Shown: positions 9,050 through 18,422, numbered from the stretch's first letter. The stretch: DNA of 64,000 nt from DCFW01 sp963790715 (GCA_963790715.1 CAWBPN010000011.1:310001-374000), one strand, 5' to 3'. A program made the numbers and translations. The notes: generated by a model not told the origin, from the letters alone.

Positions 9050-11512
9050 TTATTTATTCACTTTCCACTCAATTATGCCTCCAGATTCTCCGAGTTGCAG
9101 TTGGGCGGATATTTTAAGCTCTGTGGTTTTCACCGGCTTAAAGTTCAAAATGTTATAGCAGTCTTTTTTCGTACCATAACCGTTTAGTGCATTTACTTCT
9201 TTCCATTGTTCATATTTATTTTTATAATATAGCTTCCAACTCTTAGGTACTCTGAAATTGCCGTCATATTGGTCGAAATCGAGCCAATACACTTGTACGT
9301 TAGATACCTTATACGGTTTATCAAACTTGTAAATCAGTGATTCTATAGTTCCATCTTTCAACCACCAATAAAAATACGGCTCTGAAATATCCGACGATCT
9401 CTTCGGCTCCCATTGGTCATTCACTCCCCATGCCGGAGATAATCTGTCGGCAAATTTTACACTTGCTACTTGTTGAATAGGCGCCTGCTCCAATGTGTAT
9501 GCCTGAGCTTTTGAAGCTATAGTAGGTTGTGGAGTCGGTCGTGCCGATTGTTTACTGTAGGCAATCCAAACTTCCATCTGGTCTGCACCTCTGTTATCCC
9601 ATGCGTAATATGGTATTGCCGTAAATTCTTCGTTCTTAATAACACCGTCTTTACCTATTGATTCCGCATTTCCTTTCAACTTAACAACGCCATCAAATAA
9701 ACTTGTATCAAACAGTGCATCTATGGCACCTTTCGGTGATATAAATTTGTTGAAAACTGTACTGTCGGCCTGGTCTTTACCTTCCAAACAATAGACTATC
9801 GGACCACGCTCAAGAGCTATTTTACCTCTGTCAACTTCAACACTGTCATTTGCTTTCACACAGCGTACACTCATAGGAAGACTAAGCTCAATAATATCTC
9901 CGGCTTTCCATTCACGTGTGATATTGACATATCCTTTTTCTGTAAGGGAAGTTATCGTTTCTCCATTGACCTTAAGCGTATAAGCTTCAGGAGCATCAGT
10001 AAAAGAATATAAGTTGGAAGGAACAGGAGAACTTTGTGCCCATCCCGGTATGCGGAGTTTTATATTAAATGTCTTACTTTTCTGTGGATTTATTCTCAGT
10101 TTTACATCCCCATTCCATGGATATTGAGTTGTTTGTTCAATAGTAAGCGAATCGGATGCAGTACGAATATCAGCCACACCTTGTATATATAAGTTAACAA
10201 AAACATCATTATTTTGTGTGGCATATTCATAATTTGAAACCGATGGTACAAAACGGGTAATATTACCCGGACAGCAGGCACAACCGAACCATTTTTCCCT
10301 ATTGTGCTCACCCATTGACTCCAGCGGATTATCATAAAAAAACTTATTACCGTTTAATGAAATACCGGATATTACACCGTTATACATTGCACGTTCAACA
10401 ACATCCATGTATTTTGCATCACCTGTTGCGAGGAACATTCTGTAACTCCAAAAAACATTTGCAATTGAAGCGCATGTCTCACAATAAGCCGTATGATTGT
10501 TCAATTCATAATTAGGTCCGAAACCTTCACCTTCGGCACGTGAACCCATACCTCCTGTAATATATAACTTTTTACTTACGAGGTTGTTCCATATTCTCTT
10601 CACTGCATCCAAATAACCTTGATCGTCGGTCAAAACAGCTACATCGGTCACACCGGAATATAAATATCCTGCACGTACGGCATGGCCCACTATTTCGTTT
10701 TGTTGCAATATAGGTTCGTAATCCTGACTATATTGGCTCAATTTGTGCCCGTCCGTGCCTCTGCCTGTCTCTTCAACAAAATATTTTGCCGTATTCAGGT
10801 ATTTCTTATTGCCGGTGACTTTATACAATTTGCAAAGAGCCATCTCCACAATAGGATGGCCGGACGGCACATGCTTTTGTCCTACGTTAGGGCCAAAGAC
10901 CTTACAAACCAAATCGGCATTCTTGATAGCAACATTTAATAATGTGCGCTTACCGGTAGCATGAAAATGAGCTATAGCCGCTTCATACAAATGCCCGCAG
11001 TTATATAGTTCATGACTGTTTATCTTCTCCCATTTATGCGTTCCCCACCAACCTGATAAGCGATAACATTTATTAGTTACGCACGTCGTCAAATATCCGT
11101 CAGATTCCTGTGCTTTAGATATTAAGTTGATCACACTGTCAAGATAAGCATCCAACTTTTTATCGTATTTTATTGAAAGTGAATATGAAGCACCTTCTAT
11201 AACCTTATATACATCAGTATCGTCAAAAGGGAAATCGCCCTTATGTTCACCTTTCATCAGCCCGCCCGCTATGGCAAAATTATCAAGCCGTCCATTTTTT
11301 TCGCATTCTTTAAATGCAGATGGAATGGTTACGTTACGATTTATATCAATTCGCGGAGCCCAAAAGCAATCATTCAAATGCACTTGAGTGAAAGGCACCT
11401 CTTTTATAGGAAAATCTTCTATAGACATATATCCTTCGTTTTTTGTACTTGCAGATGAGATTAAACTGTTTAATGCTAATCCGCCCATTATAATTAATAG
11501 TGTATTTTTCAT
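9050..11512 (-). CDS. GH127-type beta-L-arabinofuranosidase
   Basis: An 820-residue exported enzyme of the DUF1680 group (GH127/GH146) that should cleave beta-L-arabinofuranosides. The signal peptide covers about residues 1-22. The (alpha/alpha)6 catalytic part contains the family's key residues: E329 as likely acid/base, E345 and C347 in AYCETCAS, and C413-C414 in CACCPGN, with C413 the expected nucleophile and the E/C/C/C set binding zinc. A C-terminal beta module (about 690-820), with WWLKDGTIESLIYKFD and VQVYWLDFD, looks carbohydrate-binding and is shared with the paralogue at the window start. The gene is the promoter-proximal member of the minus-strand PUL and faces the HTCS gene across 252 bases. 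Having two such enzymes in one locus suggests two different beta-arabinofuranosyl linkages. Confidence 0.93.
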   Translation of the reverse strand: MKNTLLIIMGGLALNSLISSASTKNEGYMSIEDFPIKEVPFTQVHLNDCFWAPRIDINRNVTIPSAFKECEKNGRLDNFAIAGGLMKGEHKGDFPFDDTDVYKVIEGASYSLSIKYDKKLDAYLDSVINLISKAQESDGYLTTCVTNKCYRLSGWWGTHKWEKINSHELYNCGHLYEAAIAHFHATGKRTLLNVAIKNADLVCKVFGPNVGQKHVPSGHPIVEMALCKLYKVTGNKKYLNTAKYFVEETGRGTDGHKLSQYSQDYEPILQQNEIVGHAVRAGYLYSGVTDVAVLTDDQGYLDAVKRIWNNLVSKKLYITGGMGSRAEGEGFGPNYELNNHTAYCETCASIANVFWSYRMFLATGDAKYMDVVERAMYNGVISGISLNGNKFFYDNPLESMGEHNREKWFGCACCPGNITRFVPSVSNYEYATQNNDVFVNLYIQGVADIRTASDSLTIEQTTQYPWNGDVKLRINPQKSKTFNIKLRIPGWAQSSPVPSNLYSFTDAPEAYTLKVNGETITSLTEKGYVNITREWKAGDIIELSLPMSVRCVKANDSVEVDRGKIALERGPIVYCLEGKDQADSTVFNKFISPKGAIDALFDTSLFDGVVKLKGNAESIGKDGVIKNEEFTAIPYYAWDNRGADQMEVWIAYSKQSARPTPQPTIASKAQAYTLEQAPIQQVASVKFADRLSPAWGVNDQWEPKRSSDISEPYFYWWLKDGTIESLIYKFDKPYKVSNVQVYWLDFDQYDGNFRVPKSWKLYYKNKYEQWKEVNALNGYGTKKDCYNILNFKPVKTTELKISAQLQLGESGGIIEWKVNK

Positions 11513-11545
11513 TTCTCTGATATTAATTTTATATTATCAACGCTA

Positions 11546-11574
11546 CAAAATTATATCATCGCCGATAAAACAAA
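11546..11574 (-). promoter_or_regulatory. Putative promoter of the GH127-SusC-SusD operon
   Basis: On the minus strand a -7 box TAATTTTG (plus 11546-11553) matches the Bacteroidota consensus TAnnTTTG, and a TTTG -33 element (11571-11574) lies 17 bases upstream. It sits 34 bases before the GH127 start. The spacing is slightly shorter than the usual 19-21, so this is a prediction from consensus only. Confidence 0.45.
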
Positions 11575-11727
11575 TAACAAGATAATTCATTCGAATGCAA
11601 TAATCATCTACGTACTATTTTCCATACATATTAAGTAATCAATTGTTATTCTGTACATTACATAATAAAGCTGGACTATATTTATATTTTTATGTACTAT
11701 TTTTTATTTATAATCAACTAATATCTC

Positions 11728-11735
11728 TACTTTTG
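11728..11735 (+). promoter_or_regulatory. Putative -7 box of the HTCS gene
   Basis: TACTTTTG matches the Bacteroidota -7 consensus TAnnTTTG 29 bases before the HTCS start codon. The -33 region is only T-rich, with no clean TTTG. Confidence 0.4.
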
Positions 11736-11764
11736 CGAAGTAATAACCAGCTAATAATAAATAA

Positions 11765-14700
11765 ATGCAAATAAAGAAACTATACATTATTATAGCACTA
11801 TGCCTGTTTGCCGATAATATATTACTGGCTCAGCCATACAAGTTTATGTTCCGCCACTATAGCATAGAGAACGGACTTAACTCGAACTGTGTCGAAACCA
11901 TACTGTCCGACAGTAAAGGATATATATGGATCGGCACAGACAACGGCCTCAGCAAGTTCGACGGCACCAGATTTATCAACTATCAAAAACGAAATACAAA
12001 TAATGCTTTAGGCAACAACAGCATAATATGTTTGTTGGAACATGACAATAAATTGTATATCGGTACTGAAAACGGATTATTCACGTACAATTATTGCATT
12101 GGGCAATTCAACCGCTGCATCAAATGTATACACTCTATCGTAACGGGATTGGCAAAAGACAAGAAGAACAACTTATGGATTTCTACACGATACCAAGGCA
12201 TATTCCGAATTACCCCACAAAATGGAATGAAACGATACAAACTTAAATCAAATGAAACAGTATCCGGCGTATATTCCGACCATTCAGGACGTTTATGGGC
12301 TACCGGCTCAAATGCTTTTTACATGTTTAATGAACGTAAAGGCTATTTTGAGAACTTTTCAATAAATGGTAAGAATAACAATATCTATTGCTTTGCTTTA
12401 TGCGAAGATTCAAAACATAATTTTTGGGTCGGCACATGGGACAAAGGTATTATCAAGCTAGATGTAAACAGGCATACTTCCTTACCTAATTTGGGAGGAT
12501 ATCCATTCAATAAAATGCTTCATATCCATTCAATCACCGAATACAAATCAGGCATATTGCTTATCGGTTCCGACGATGGTATGGTTTTATACAACACTTC
12601 AACAGGAGACTGCAAAAGATATATATGTGACGAGCAGGCTCCAAATTCATTATCCGATCAATTCATATATCCTATTGTTAAAGACCGTGAAGGCGGTTTG
12701 TGGATAGGCACATATTACGGCGGAGTCAACTACGTACCTCCATATTGCGACCAGTTTGAAGGTTACGGACCATCCGAAGCAACAAATTACATAGGAGGGA
12801 AAATCATAAGTCGTTTTTATCAAGACTCTAACAATAATGTATGGATAGCGTCCGATGACGGTGGGGTCAGTTGCTTCTCCACCAAACAACACCGTTTCAT
12901 TAATTATTTTGAAAAATCCGTTCTATCCAAAGTAAATGCTCATGCTTTCTGTATGGACGGCAACGATTTGTGGATAGGAACATACTCCGACGGGTTAATA
13001 ATTCTGAACACCAAAAGCGGATGTATTAAAAAGATAACAGGCAAACATAGCCCTATTAACGGTACAAGCGTATATTCGTTACTGAAAGATAAGGAAAATC
13101 GCATTTGGGCGGGAACGATGAACGGTGTATCATTATATAACTGTAATAATAAACAATTCGCTTTTTTAAAGAGTTTTGGCGGATTGGTTATCGACATAAA
13201 AGAAGACTATACGGGAAATATATGGTTCGCCACACAAGGTGACGGGTTATACAAATATAATCCTACGGTAAACAGATGGAATCATTACGGAAATCAGAAT
13301 GATGTACTATCAACATATATCAACTCAATATGCATTGATTCTAAAGGAAAGATTTTAGTCGGAACTCCTGAAGGATTATATTCATACCAACCAAAAAGCG
13401 ATTCGTTCAGATACGTTCCGCTCACAATATTAAACGAATCAATCAACGGCATCATTGAAGATTCACCGCATTATTGGTTAACTACAGTAAAGGGTCTTAT
13501 TAACTATACACCGGGCAAAGAGGTGAAAGTGTTCACTCAAAGCGACGGATTGCAAAGCGACAACTTCGTTATGTCATCCGGGTTAAAGACAAAAGACGGA
13601 GAAATATTTGTAGGTACAATAAACGGATTCAACGCTTTTTACCCTAATTCTATTCGTGAAAACTGCATTAAGCCTACTGTTGTGCTAACTGGAATAGAGG
13701 TCTTCAACAAAGAGATACCGGTTAACCCCAAAGGCATATTGACTGCTCCTCCCGACCAATTGAAAGAAATAAAGTTCTCACACTCCGATAATGTCATCAG
13801 CATACAATATGCAGCGCTGAGCTATTGCACACCGGACAAAAACCGCTATGCGTACAAATTGGAGGGTTTTGACAAGGATTGGAACTACGTAGGCAACCAA
13901 ACAAAGGCAACATACACCAATTTACCTGCCGGTAAATATGTTTTTCATGTCAAAGCTGCCAATAACGACGGTGTATGGAATAATGAAGGCGCAAGCATAA
14001 AAATCGTAGTTCATCCTCCTTTCTACCTGACAATTCCGTTTAAAATAATGTATACTTTGCTCATTATCTACATTATTTATTCAACAATGCATTTCATTGT
14101 TAAACGCAACGAACGCAGACATAAGGTTGAACTTGAAAAGGTGCAGGCGAGCAAAGAGAAAGAAGTACAAGAAGCAAAAATCCAATTCTTCACTACAATC
14201 ACTCACGAAATAAGAACTCCGTTATCATTGATTATAGGACCGCTGGAAAAGGTTATGCAATCTACAAAACACATGCCAGACAGCACAACAAGAAACTTAA
14301 TGATCATAGACCGCAACAGCCAAAGATTATTGAATTTAGTAAATCAATTACTGGATTTTAGAAAAGTGGAACAAAAAGAGTTGCAATTACACTATTCATC
14401 TGAAGATATAATGGAGATAATTTTATCGGTATCATCGCGATTCACTCCATACTTGGACGAAAGAATGATTACTCTTAACGTACAATCAACTCAACCAAGC
14501 ATGAATGCAATCGTCGATCGTGAAGCTTTTATCAAAATTATAAGCAATTTGCTTAACAATGCCTCAAAATATGCAAAGAAACAAATTGACATTATTTGCA
14601 AAGCAGATACAAAATGGAAAACATTTACCGTGTCGATAAAAGATGACGGCATAGGAATGAACGAGAATGAATTATCAAAAATATTCAAACCTTTCTATCA

Positions 14701-15709
14701 AGTTTCAGGCAATAAACCCGGAACAGGCATAGGATTGAGCATTGTAAAAGGCCTTATCGACGCACATCATGGAACAATATCCGTGAAATCAGCGCCAGGG
14801 CAAGGTTCAGAATTCACCATATCACTTCCGCTTGAACAAGCCGGTGTGACTGTAATGAAGAGGGAAGAAAGACAAAACGATTATGTGCCTATGGTGGAAA
14901 CATCGAATATACAACAGGAATCATACTGCTGTGCTGCAAAAGACAAAGCTGACATATTGATTGTCGATGACAACGAGGATATGCTTGAATTCCTGACCGA
15001 CAGCTTAAAAAGTTCATATACATTGACTTGCGCAAAAGATGGAATTGATGCATTGGAATATTTAAAAGTACATTCAGTGTCAATGATTATAAGTGATTGG
15101 ATGATGCCGCGCATGGATGGAATAGAACTGTGCAAAGCCATACGCTCAGATGACAGAATCAGCCATATACCGTTCGTCTTGCTTACGGCAAAGACTGATA
15201 TTAATTCCAAAATAACCGGCATGACATGCGGAGCCGACCTGTACATTGAGAAACCTTTTTCTACACAATATCTATTTGCGTGCATCAACAATTTGATAGA
15301 AACGCGCAAGCAGTTAAGAAAAAAATTCTCTGAAATGCCTGCTATGCCTATAACTTCAATTGCCAATAATTCAAAAGACAAGGACTTGTTATCACGCATG
15401 AACGAACTGATAGAAGAGAACTTTTCAAACCCGAACTTGTCTATAGACTTTCTGGCAAAAGAGTTATGCGTAAGTCGCTCCGGATTATTTGCAAAAATAA
15501 AGGGAGTTGCGGACGCCACACCTAATGAAATGATACAAATTATAAGACTGAAAAAGGCTGCCGCGATGATACTTGAAAACAAATATCAAATCAACGAGAT
15601 ATGTTACAAGGTAGGATACAACAATCCATCTTACTTTGCAAAATGTTTTCAAAAACAATTCGGCATCCTTCCGACTGAATACTTTCGCTCAAAAGAATAT
15701 ATAATATAA
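11765..15709 (+). CDS. Hybrid two-component system sensor-regulator (HTCS) of the arabinose-type PUL
   Basis: A single 1314-residue protein joining sensor, kinase and transcription factor. A signal sequence is followed by a periplasmic sensor of two Reg_prop beta-propellers (repeats such as GYIWIGTDNGLSKFD, about 25-640) and a Y_Y_Y beta-sandwich (about 660-745). One membrane segment lies at about 750-780. Then come HisKA with phospho-accepting H814 in THEIRTP, HATPase_c (DDGIGMN, GTGIGLSIVKGL), a receiver domain with acidic pair D1068-D1069 and phospho-acceptor D1111 (SDWMMP), and an AraC-type HTH at about 1205-1310. HTCS proteins bind an oligosaccharide in the periplasm and switch on the adjacent susCD operon. 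Divergence from the GH127-SusC-SusD operon makes that its likely target. The inducer is probably an arabinose-containing oligosaccharide, by inference from the enzymes. Confidence 0.96.
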   Translation: MQIKKLYIIIALCLFADNILLAQPYKFMFRHYSIENGLNSNCVETILSDSKGYIWIGTDNGLSKFDGTRFINYQKRNTNNALGNNSIICLLEHDNKLYIGTENGLFTYNYCIGQFNRCIKCIHSIVTGLAKDKKNNLWISTRYQGIFRITPQNGMKRYKLKSNETVSGVYSDHSGRLWATGSNAFYMFNERKGYFENFSINGKNNNIYCFALCEDSKHNFWVGTWDKGIIKLDVNRHTSLPNLGGYPFNKMLHIHSITEYKSGILLIGSDDGMVLYNTSTGDCKRYICDEQAPNSLSDQFIYPIVKDREGGLWIGTYYGGVNYVPPYCDQFEGYGPSEATNYIGGKIISRFYQDSNNNVWIASDDGGVSCFSTKQHRFINYFEKSVLSKVNAHAFCMDGNDLWIGTYSDGLIILNTKSGCIKKITGKHSPINGTSVYSLLKDKENRIWAGTMNGVSLYNCNNKQFAFLKSFGGLVIDIKEDYTGNIWFATQGDGLYKYNPTVNRWNHYGNQNDVLSTYINSICIDSKGKILVGTPEGLYSYQPKSDSFRYVPLTILNESINGIIEDSPHYWLTTVKGLINYTPGKEVKVFTQSDGLQSDNFVMSSGLKTKDGEIFVGTINGFNAFYPNSIRENCIKPTVVLTGIEVFNKEIPVNPKGILTAPPDQLKEIKFSHSDNVISIQYAALSYCTPDKNRYAYKLEGFDKDWNYVGNQTKATYTNLPAGKYVFHVKAANNDGVWNNEGASIKIVVHPPFYLTIPFKIMYTLLIIYIIYSTMHFIVKRNERRHKVELEKVQASKEKEVQEAKIQFFTTITHEIRTPLSLIIGPLEKVMQSTKHMPDSTTRNLMIIDRNSQRLLNLVNQLLDFRKVEQKELQLHYSSEDIMEIILSVSSRFTPYLDERMITLNVQSTQPSMNAIVDREAFIKIISNLLNNASKYAKKQIDIICKADTKWKTFTVSIKDDGIGMNENELSKIFKPFYQVSGNKPGTGIGLSIVKGLIDAHHGTISVKSAPGQGSEFTISLPLEQAGVTVMKREERQNDYVPMVETSNIQQESYCCAAKDKADILIVDDNEDMLEFLTDSLKSSYTLTCAKDGIDALEYLKVHSVSMIISDWMMPRMDGIELCKAIRSDDRISHIPFVLLTAKTDINSKITGMTCGADLYIEKPFSTQYLFACINNLIETRKQLRKKFSEMPAMPITSIANNSKDKDLLSRMNELIEENFSNPNLSIDFLAKELCVSRSGLFAKIKGVADATPNEMIQIIRLKKAAAMILENKYQINEICYKVGYNNPSYFAKCFQKQFGILPTEYFRSKEYII

Positions 15710-15832
15710 TATCGCAGTGAACATATACTATAAGTTTTCAGGTCATGTAAATGATCATAATTATAAGTCGGTAAATATGCTTATTTTTTATCATCCAAGG
15801 TTCTATTTTATTCAAAAAACACTATCTTTGTA

Positions 15833-15840
15833 ATAGATAT
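15833..15840 (+). promoter_or_regulatory. Putative -7 box of hipB-hipA
   Basis: TATCTTTG fits TAnnTTTG and lies 47 bases before the hipB start. No clear TTTG is present at -33. HipB-type repressors usually bind their own promoter, but I could not pick out a convincing operator palindrome here. Confidence 0.4.
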
Positions 15841-15887
15841 AATAATATTCAATAAGTGCCGATATTGGCAATAAGAAATATAATAGT

Positions 15888-16214
15888 ATGCCTTTACTTT
15901 ATAATTTTGACATAGATACGCCGGAAGATCTACTGACAATATTAGCTCAAAACTTGCAGCGGCGAAGATTGGAAAAAGGATTATCACGAGAAGCTCTTTC
16001 CAAGTTAAGCGGTGTGCCTGCACCGACGATCGCCAAATTTGAGCAAAAGCATATTGTTTCTCTGAATTCTTTTGTAGCATTAGCCAAAGCTTTGGGTTAT
16101 TCAAAATCCATTAAAGCGCTTCTATCCGAACCGCTTTACAACACGATGGAAGAATTGGACGTCATCAATAAAAACAAAAACAGAAAGAGAGGACGCGATG
16201 AATTTGGTAAATAA
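15888..16214 (+). CDS. HipB-like HTH antitoxin/repressor
   Basis: A 108-residue XRE-family DNA-binding protein. The helix-turn-helix spans about residues 22-70 (LAQNLQRRRLEKGLSREALSKLSGVP is the start of it). The C-terminal tail is basic (NKNKNRKRGR). It overlaps the next gene, a HipA-family kinase, by 17 bases, the normal arrangement of a hipBA toxin-antitoxin operon in which HipB neutralises HipA and represses the promoter. The N-terminus (MPLLYNFDIDTPEDLL) precedes the HTH by an unusual acidic segment of about 15 residues. Identification rests on the HTH and on the partner gene. Confidence 0.85.
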   Translation: MPLLYNFDIDTPEDLLTILAQNLQRRRLEKGLSREALSKLSGVPAPTIAKFEQKHIVSLNSFVALAKALGYSKSIKALLSEPLYNTMEELDVINKNKNRKRGRDEFGK

Positions 16215-17319
16215 ACTGACAGTAACTTATCACGACAGAAAAGTCGGTGAATTAAGCATGACACCTGACAATCATTGTTGCGCCTTTCAATATGATAAAG
16301 ACTGGTTGGTTAAAGGATTTTCAATATCCCCACTCGATTTACCATTAAAGCCTGACTTATTTATAGCCAAACCGGAACCGTTTTGGGGTAATTTCGGGAT
16401 TTTCGAAGACAGTTTACCGGACGGATATGGCCGTTATTTACTTAACCGATTACTGAAAAGACAAGGAATAGACGACAGCTCTCTCACTCCTATTCAGAGG
16501 TTAAGCATTGTAGGATGCTCAGGCATGGGGGCATTATGCTATATTCCTGAAACATACATCGGTGAAGAAAAATCTCTGCCACAACTGGATGACCTTCAGC
16601 AAATGGCATTAGATGTTTTGTCAGAAAAATCAGATAAAGACGAAGATGTATTATATTTCAACAGCGGGAACTCAGGTGGATGCAGACCGAAATGTTTACT
16701 GCAAGACGAGGAAGGTTCATGGCTAGTCAAATTCAGGCATACATACGATCCCAAAGATATGGGAACAATGGAATACCGTTACAACGAAACAGCGAGGAAA
16801 TGTGGAATAACAGTACCTGATTTTAAACTAATTAATAACAAATATTTTGCAAGCAAACGCTTTGATATTGAAAACGATATAAGACTACATATAGCCACAG
16901 CAGGAGCTTTGTTAAATGAATCCATACAACTCCCCAAATTGGATTATAAGGAACTACTCAACCTAACTGGTTACTTAACGCAAGACTCGGAGCAAGTTAA
17001 TGAAATGTTTCGTCGCATGGTCTTCAACATATTGACAGACAATAAAGACGATCATGCAAAAAATTTCAGTTTCATCTGTCATGAAGGCAAATGGTCATTA
17101 GCTCCGGCTTATGATCTTACGCTATGCCAAACAGGTTATAACGGAGAACACACCACATCTGTCAATTATCATGGTAATCCCACAATCGAAGACATGCTTA
17201 TTGTTGGCGAAAGTATTCGTATTCCTCAAAATAAAGGATTGGAAACAATCAAACATATTGCGACTTGTTGCAAAAATATATTATCAAAGGATTACATTTC
17301 GATGGTAAATAATCTATGA
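16198..17319 (+). CDS. HipA-family serine/threonine kinase toxin
   Basis: A 373-residue HipA-like kinase. The N-terminal couple_hipA-type domain (about 5-105, with FWGNFGIFEDSLPDGYGRYLL) is followed by the HipA_C kinase core. Catalytic residues are visible: D284 in DNKDDHAKNFS aligns with the catalytic Asp of DGHAKN-type motifs, and the AYDLT motif follows as the metal-binding site. A glycine/serine-rich loop (NSGNSGGCRPKCLL) corresponds to the ATP-loop region. It is shorter than Escherichia coli HipA (440 residues) but has both halves. In E. coli HipA phosphorylates glutamyl-tRNA synthetase and causes persistence. The target here is unknown. The gene start overlaps hipB by 17 bases. A thousand-base gene-free interval with large palindromes follows. 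Confidence 0.88.
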   Translation: MNLVNKLTVTYHDRKVGELSMTPDNHCCAFQYDKDWLVKGFSISPLDLPLKPDLFIAKPEPFWGNFGIFEDSLPDGYGRYLLNRLLKRQGIDDSSLTPIQRLSIVGCSGMGALCYIPETYIGEEKSLPQLDDLQQMALDVLSEKSDKDEDVLYFNSGNSGGCRPKCLLQDEEGSWLVKFRHTYDPKDMGTMEYRYNETARKCGITVPDFKLINNKYFASKRFDIENDIRLHIATAGALLNESIQLPKLDYKELLNLTGYLTQDSEQVNEMFRRMVFNILTDNKDDHAKNFSFICHEGKWSLAPAYDLTLCQTGYNGEHTTSVNYHGNPTIEDMLIVGESIRIPQNKGLETIKHIATCCKNILSKDYISMVNNL

Positions 17320-17671
17320 CACAATTGTTATTCTATCTATAGTTTGCCGTTACAAACTAACAACAAAGATACATTTTTTATTCTTTGTCACAAAATATTA
17401 TAAAAGTCTTTTTCTGATTATTTTATTTGTATTATACTATTCATGTGTCAGACGACCTGTATTTATCGAGGTTATTCGCCTGTATAGCTGAATACTTGAA
17501 ACCGTTTTAAAGGATTCATAAAATGATTACAGATAGCATATATATGTAATTATGCGATAGGTATTCAGGTGAAAACGACAAACTCTCCATACAAAAGTAA
17601 TGAGCTATTAAGAAATGAAGATGTTTCCTGCGTGTTTTGCTGAAAAGTACACCATGTCTGCCGTAACTGTT

Positions 17672-17829
17672 CAGCATGTTTACCGTGAACGATCAGCATA
17701 TCTTATATTTATTACAGCTGTGAAAAGATGATTTTACAGCTATGAAATCATCTTTTTACAGCTGTAAAATCATCTTTTCACAGCTGTAATAAATACTATA
17801 CATGCTGGAAAGTTATGGTAAACACGCTG
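17672..17829. repeat. 158-bp concentric inverted repeat with four 22-bp-phased ACAGCT boxes
   Basis: The inner arms, 17706-17741 and 17760-17795, are perfect 36-bp reverse complements around an 18-base spacer. Outer arms 17672-17699 and 17802-17829 share the same centre (17750.5). Their ends match 12 of 13 bases (CAGCATGTTTACC against CAGCGTGTTTACC), and their inner edges match 6 of 6 (CAGCAT/ATGCTG). Inside, ACAGCT begins at 17714, 17736, 17758 and 17780, exactly 22 bp apart, and three of the four extend to ACAGCTGT or its near-match. It has no coding capacity. It could be a REP/MITE-like mobile palindrome, a phased binding array for a dimeric protein, or a structured RNA. No target-site duplication was found. 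Confidence 0.9.
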
Positions 17830-17946
17830 GTAAACAATAATATACTAAGTGTACTGAAAAGGTATTTACAGTATATTTTAGATGCTACTTATTGACATGT
17901 CAATTGATATTCAGTTAGTATATAGTTTGCACTGCAAAAAGTAAAC

Positions 17947-17984
17947 GCTGAGCACCTGAATACAGAGGTATTCAGGTGCTCAGC
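17947..17984. repeat. Perfect 17-bp inverted repeat with 4-base loop
   Basis: Arms 17947-17963 and 17968-17984 are exact reverse complements around AGAG. The arm contains CACCTGAATAC, and a further copy of its complement, GTATTCAGGTG, stands alone at 17561-17571 on the other side of the large palindrome. No U-tract follows on the plus strand (it reads TAAAAAAG), so it is not a standard terminator in that direction. Confidence 0.85.
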
Positions 17985-18422
17985 TAAAAAAGCAGATAAA
18001 TAAAGGCATACTGAAAGATGAATAGCTTTGCTACAATTATAAAAAGAGGGCTCTATTCTATCCATGAATAGGAAACACTATATTTGACATTGTTGGTTAA
18101 CAATGATATTTTCTATTAATAACTGTTGGAACTTCTTCTATAGAATATCTATCTAATAACGCATCAAAAATTTGCAAAAATCATCTGCCAAACAATATAT
18201 TTCTGTAACCTTGTCTCCACTATACATAGCGGTAATATTTTGTATTATTTATTTTTGCGCCATAAAGATAAAATCTCTATCTATACTCCACTAATAACCA
18301 GTCACTTACTTTCATCAAAATCGCATTAGTTACATTTAACGTAAATTCACTGTAGACAACTTGTAAAAAAACAAATTATTATTAACTTGCAGGTAATATT
18401 TTCAAATTTTAATAATCAACAT

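Larger units (their letters stand above)
17320..18422. other. Gene-free interval with nested palindromes
   Basis: About 1.1 kb without a convincing open frame on either strand. It holds the concentric inverted repeat 17672-17829, the hairpin 17947-17984 and scattered copies of GTATTCAGGTG and CTGAATA words. A weak AT-rich 7-bp stem (ACAAAGA/TCTTTGT, 17363-17388) just after hipA could end its transcript. The second half, 18000-18380, is AT-rich and shows nothing I can name. Confidence 0.7.

Noticed and set aside
14881..15582. 233-codon frame antisense to the HTCS receiver/HTH region
   Set aside because: Lies opposite strongly conserved receiver and AraC domains; no recognisable protein features.
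17363..17388. ACAAAGA/TCTTTGT stem as hipA terminator
   Set aside because: Only 7 bp, AT-rich, with a long loop; too weak to list as a terminator.
17706..17795. 22-bp periodicity read as a minimal CRISPR array
   Set aside because: Repeat units differ, there is no spacer diversity, the array is one palindrome and no cas gene is present.
17947..17984. Perfect hairpin as a rho-independent terminator for hipA
   Set aside because: It lies about 630 bases after the hipA stop and is followed by an A-run, not a U-run, on the plus strand.
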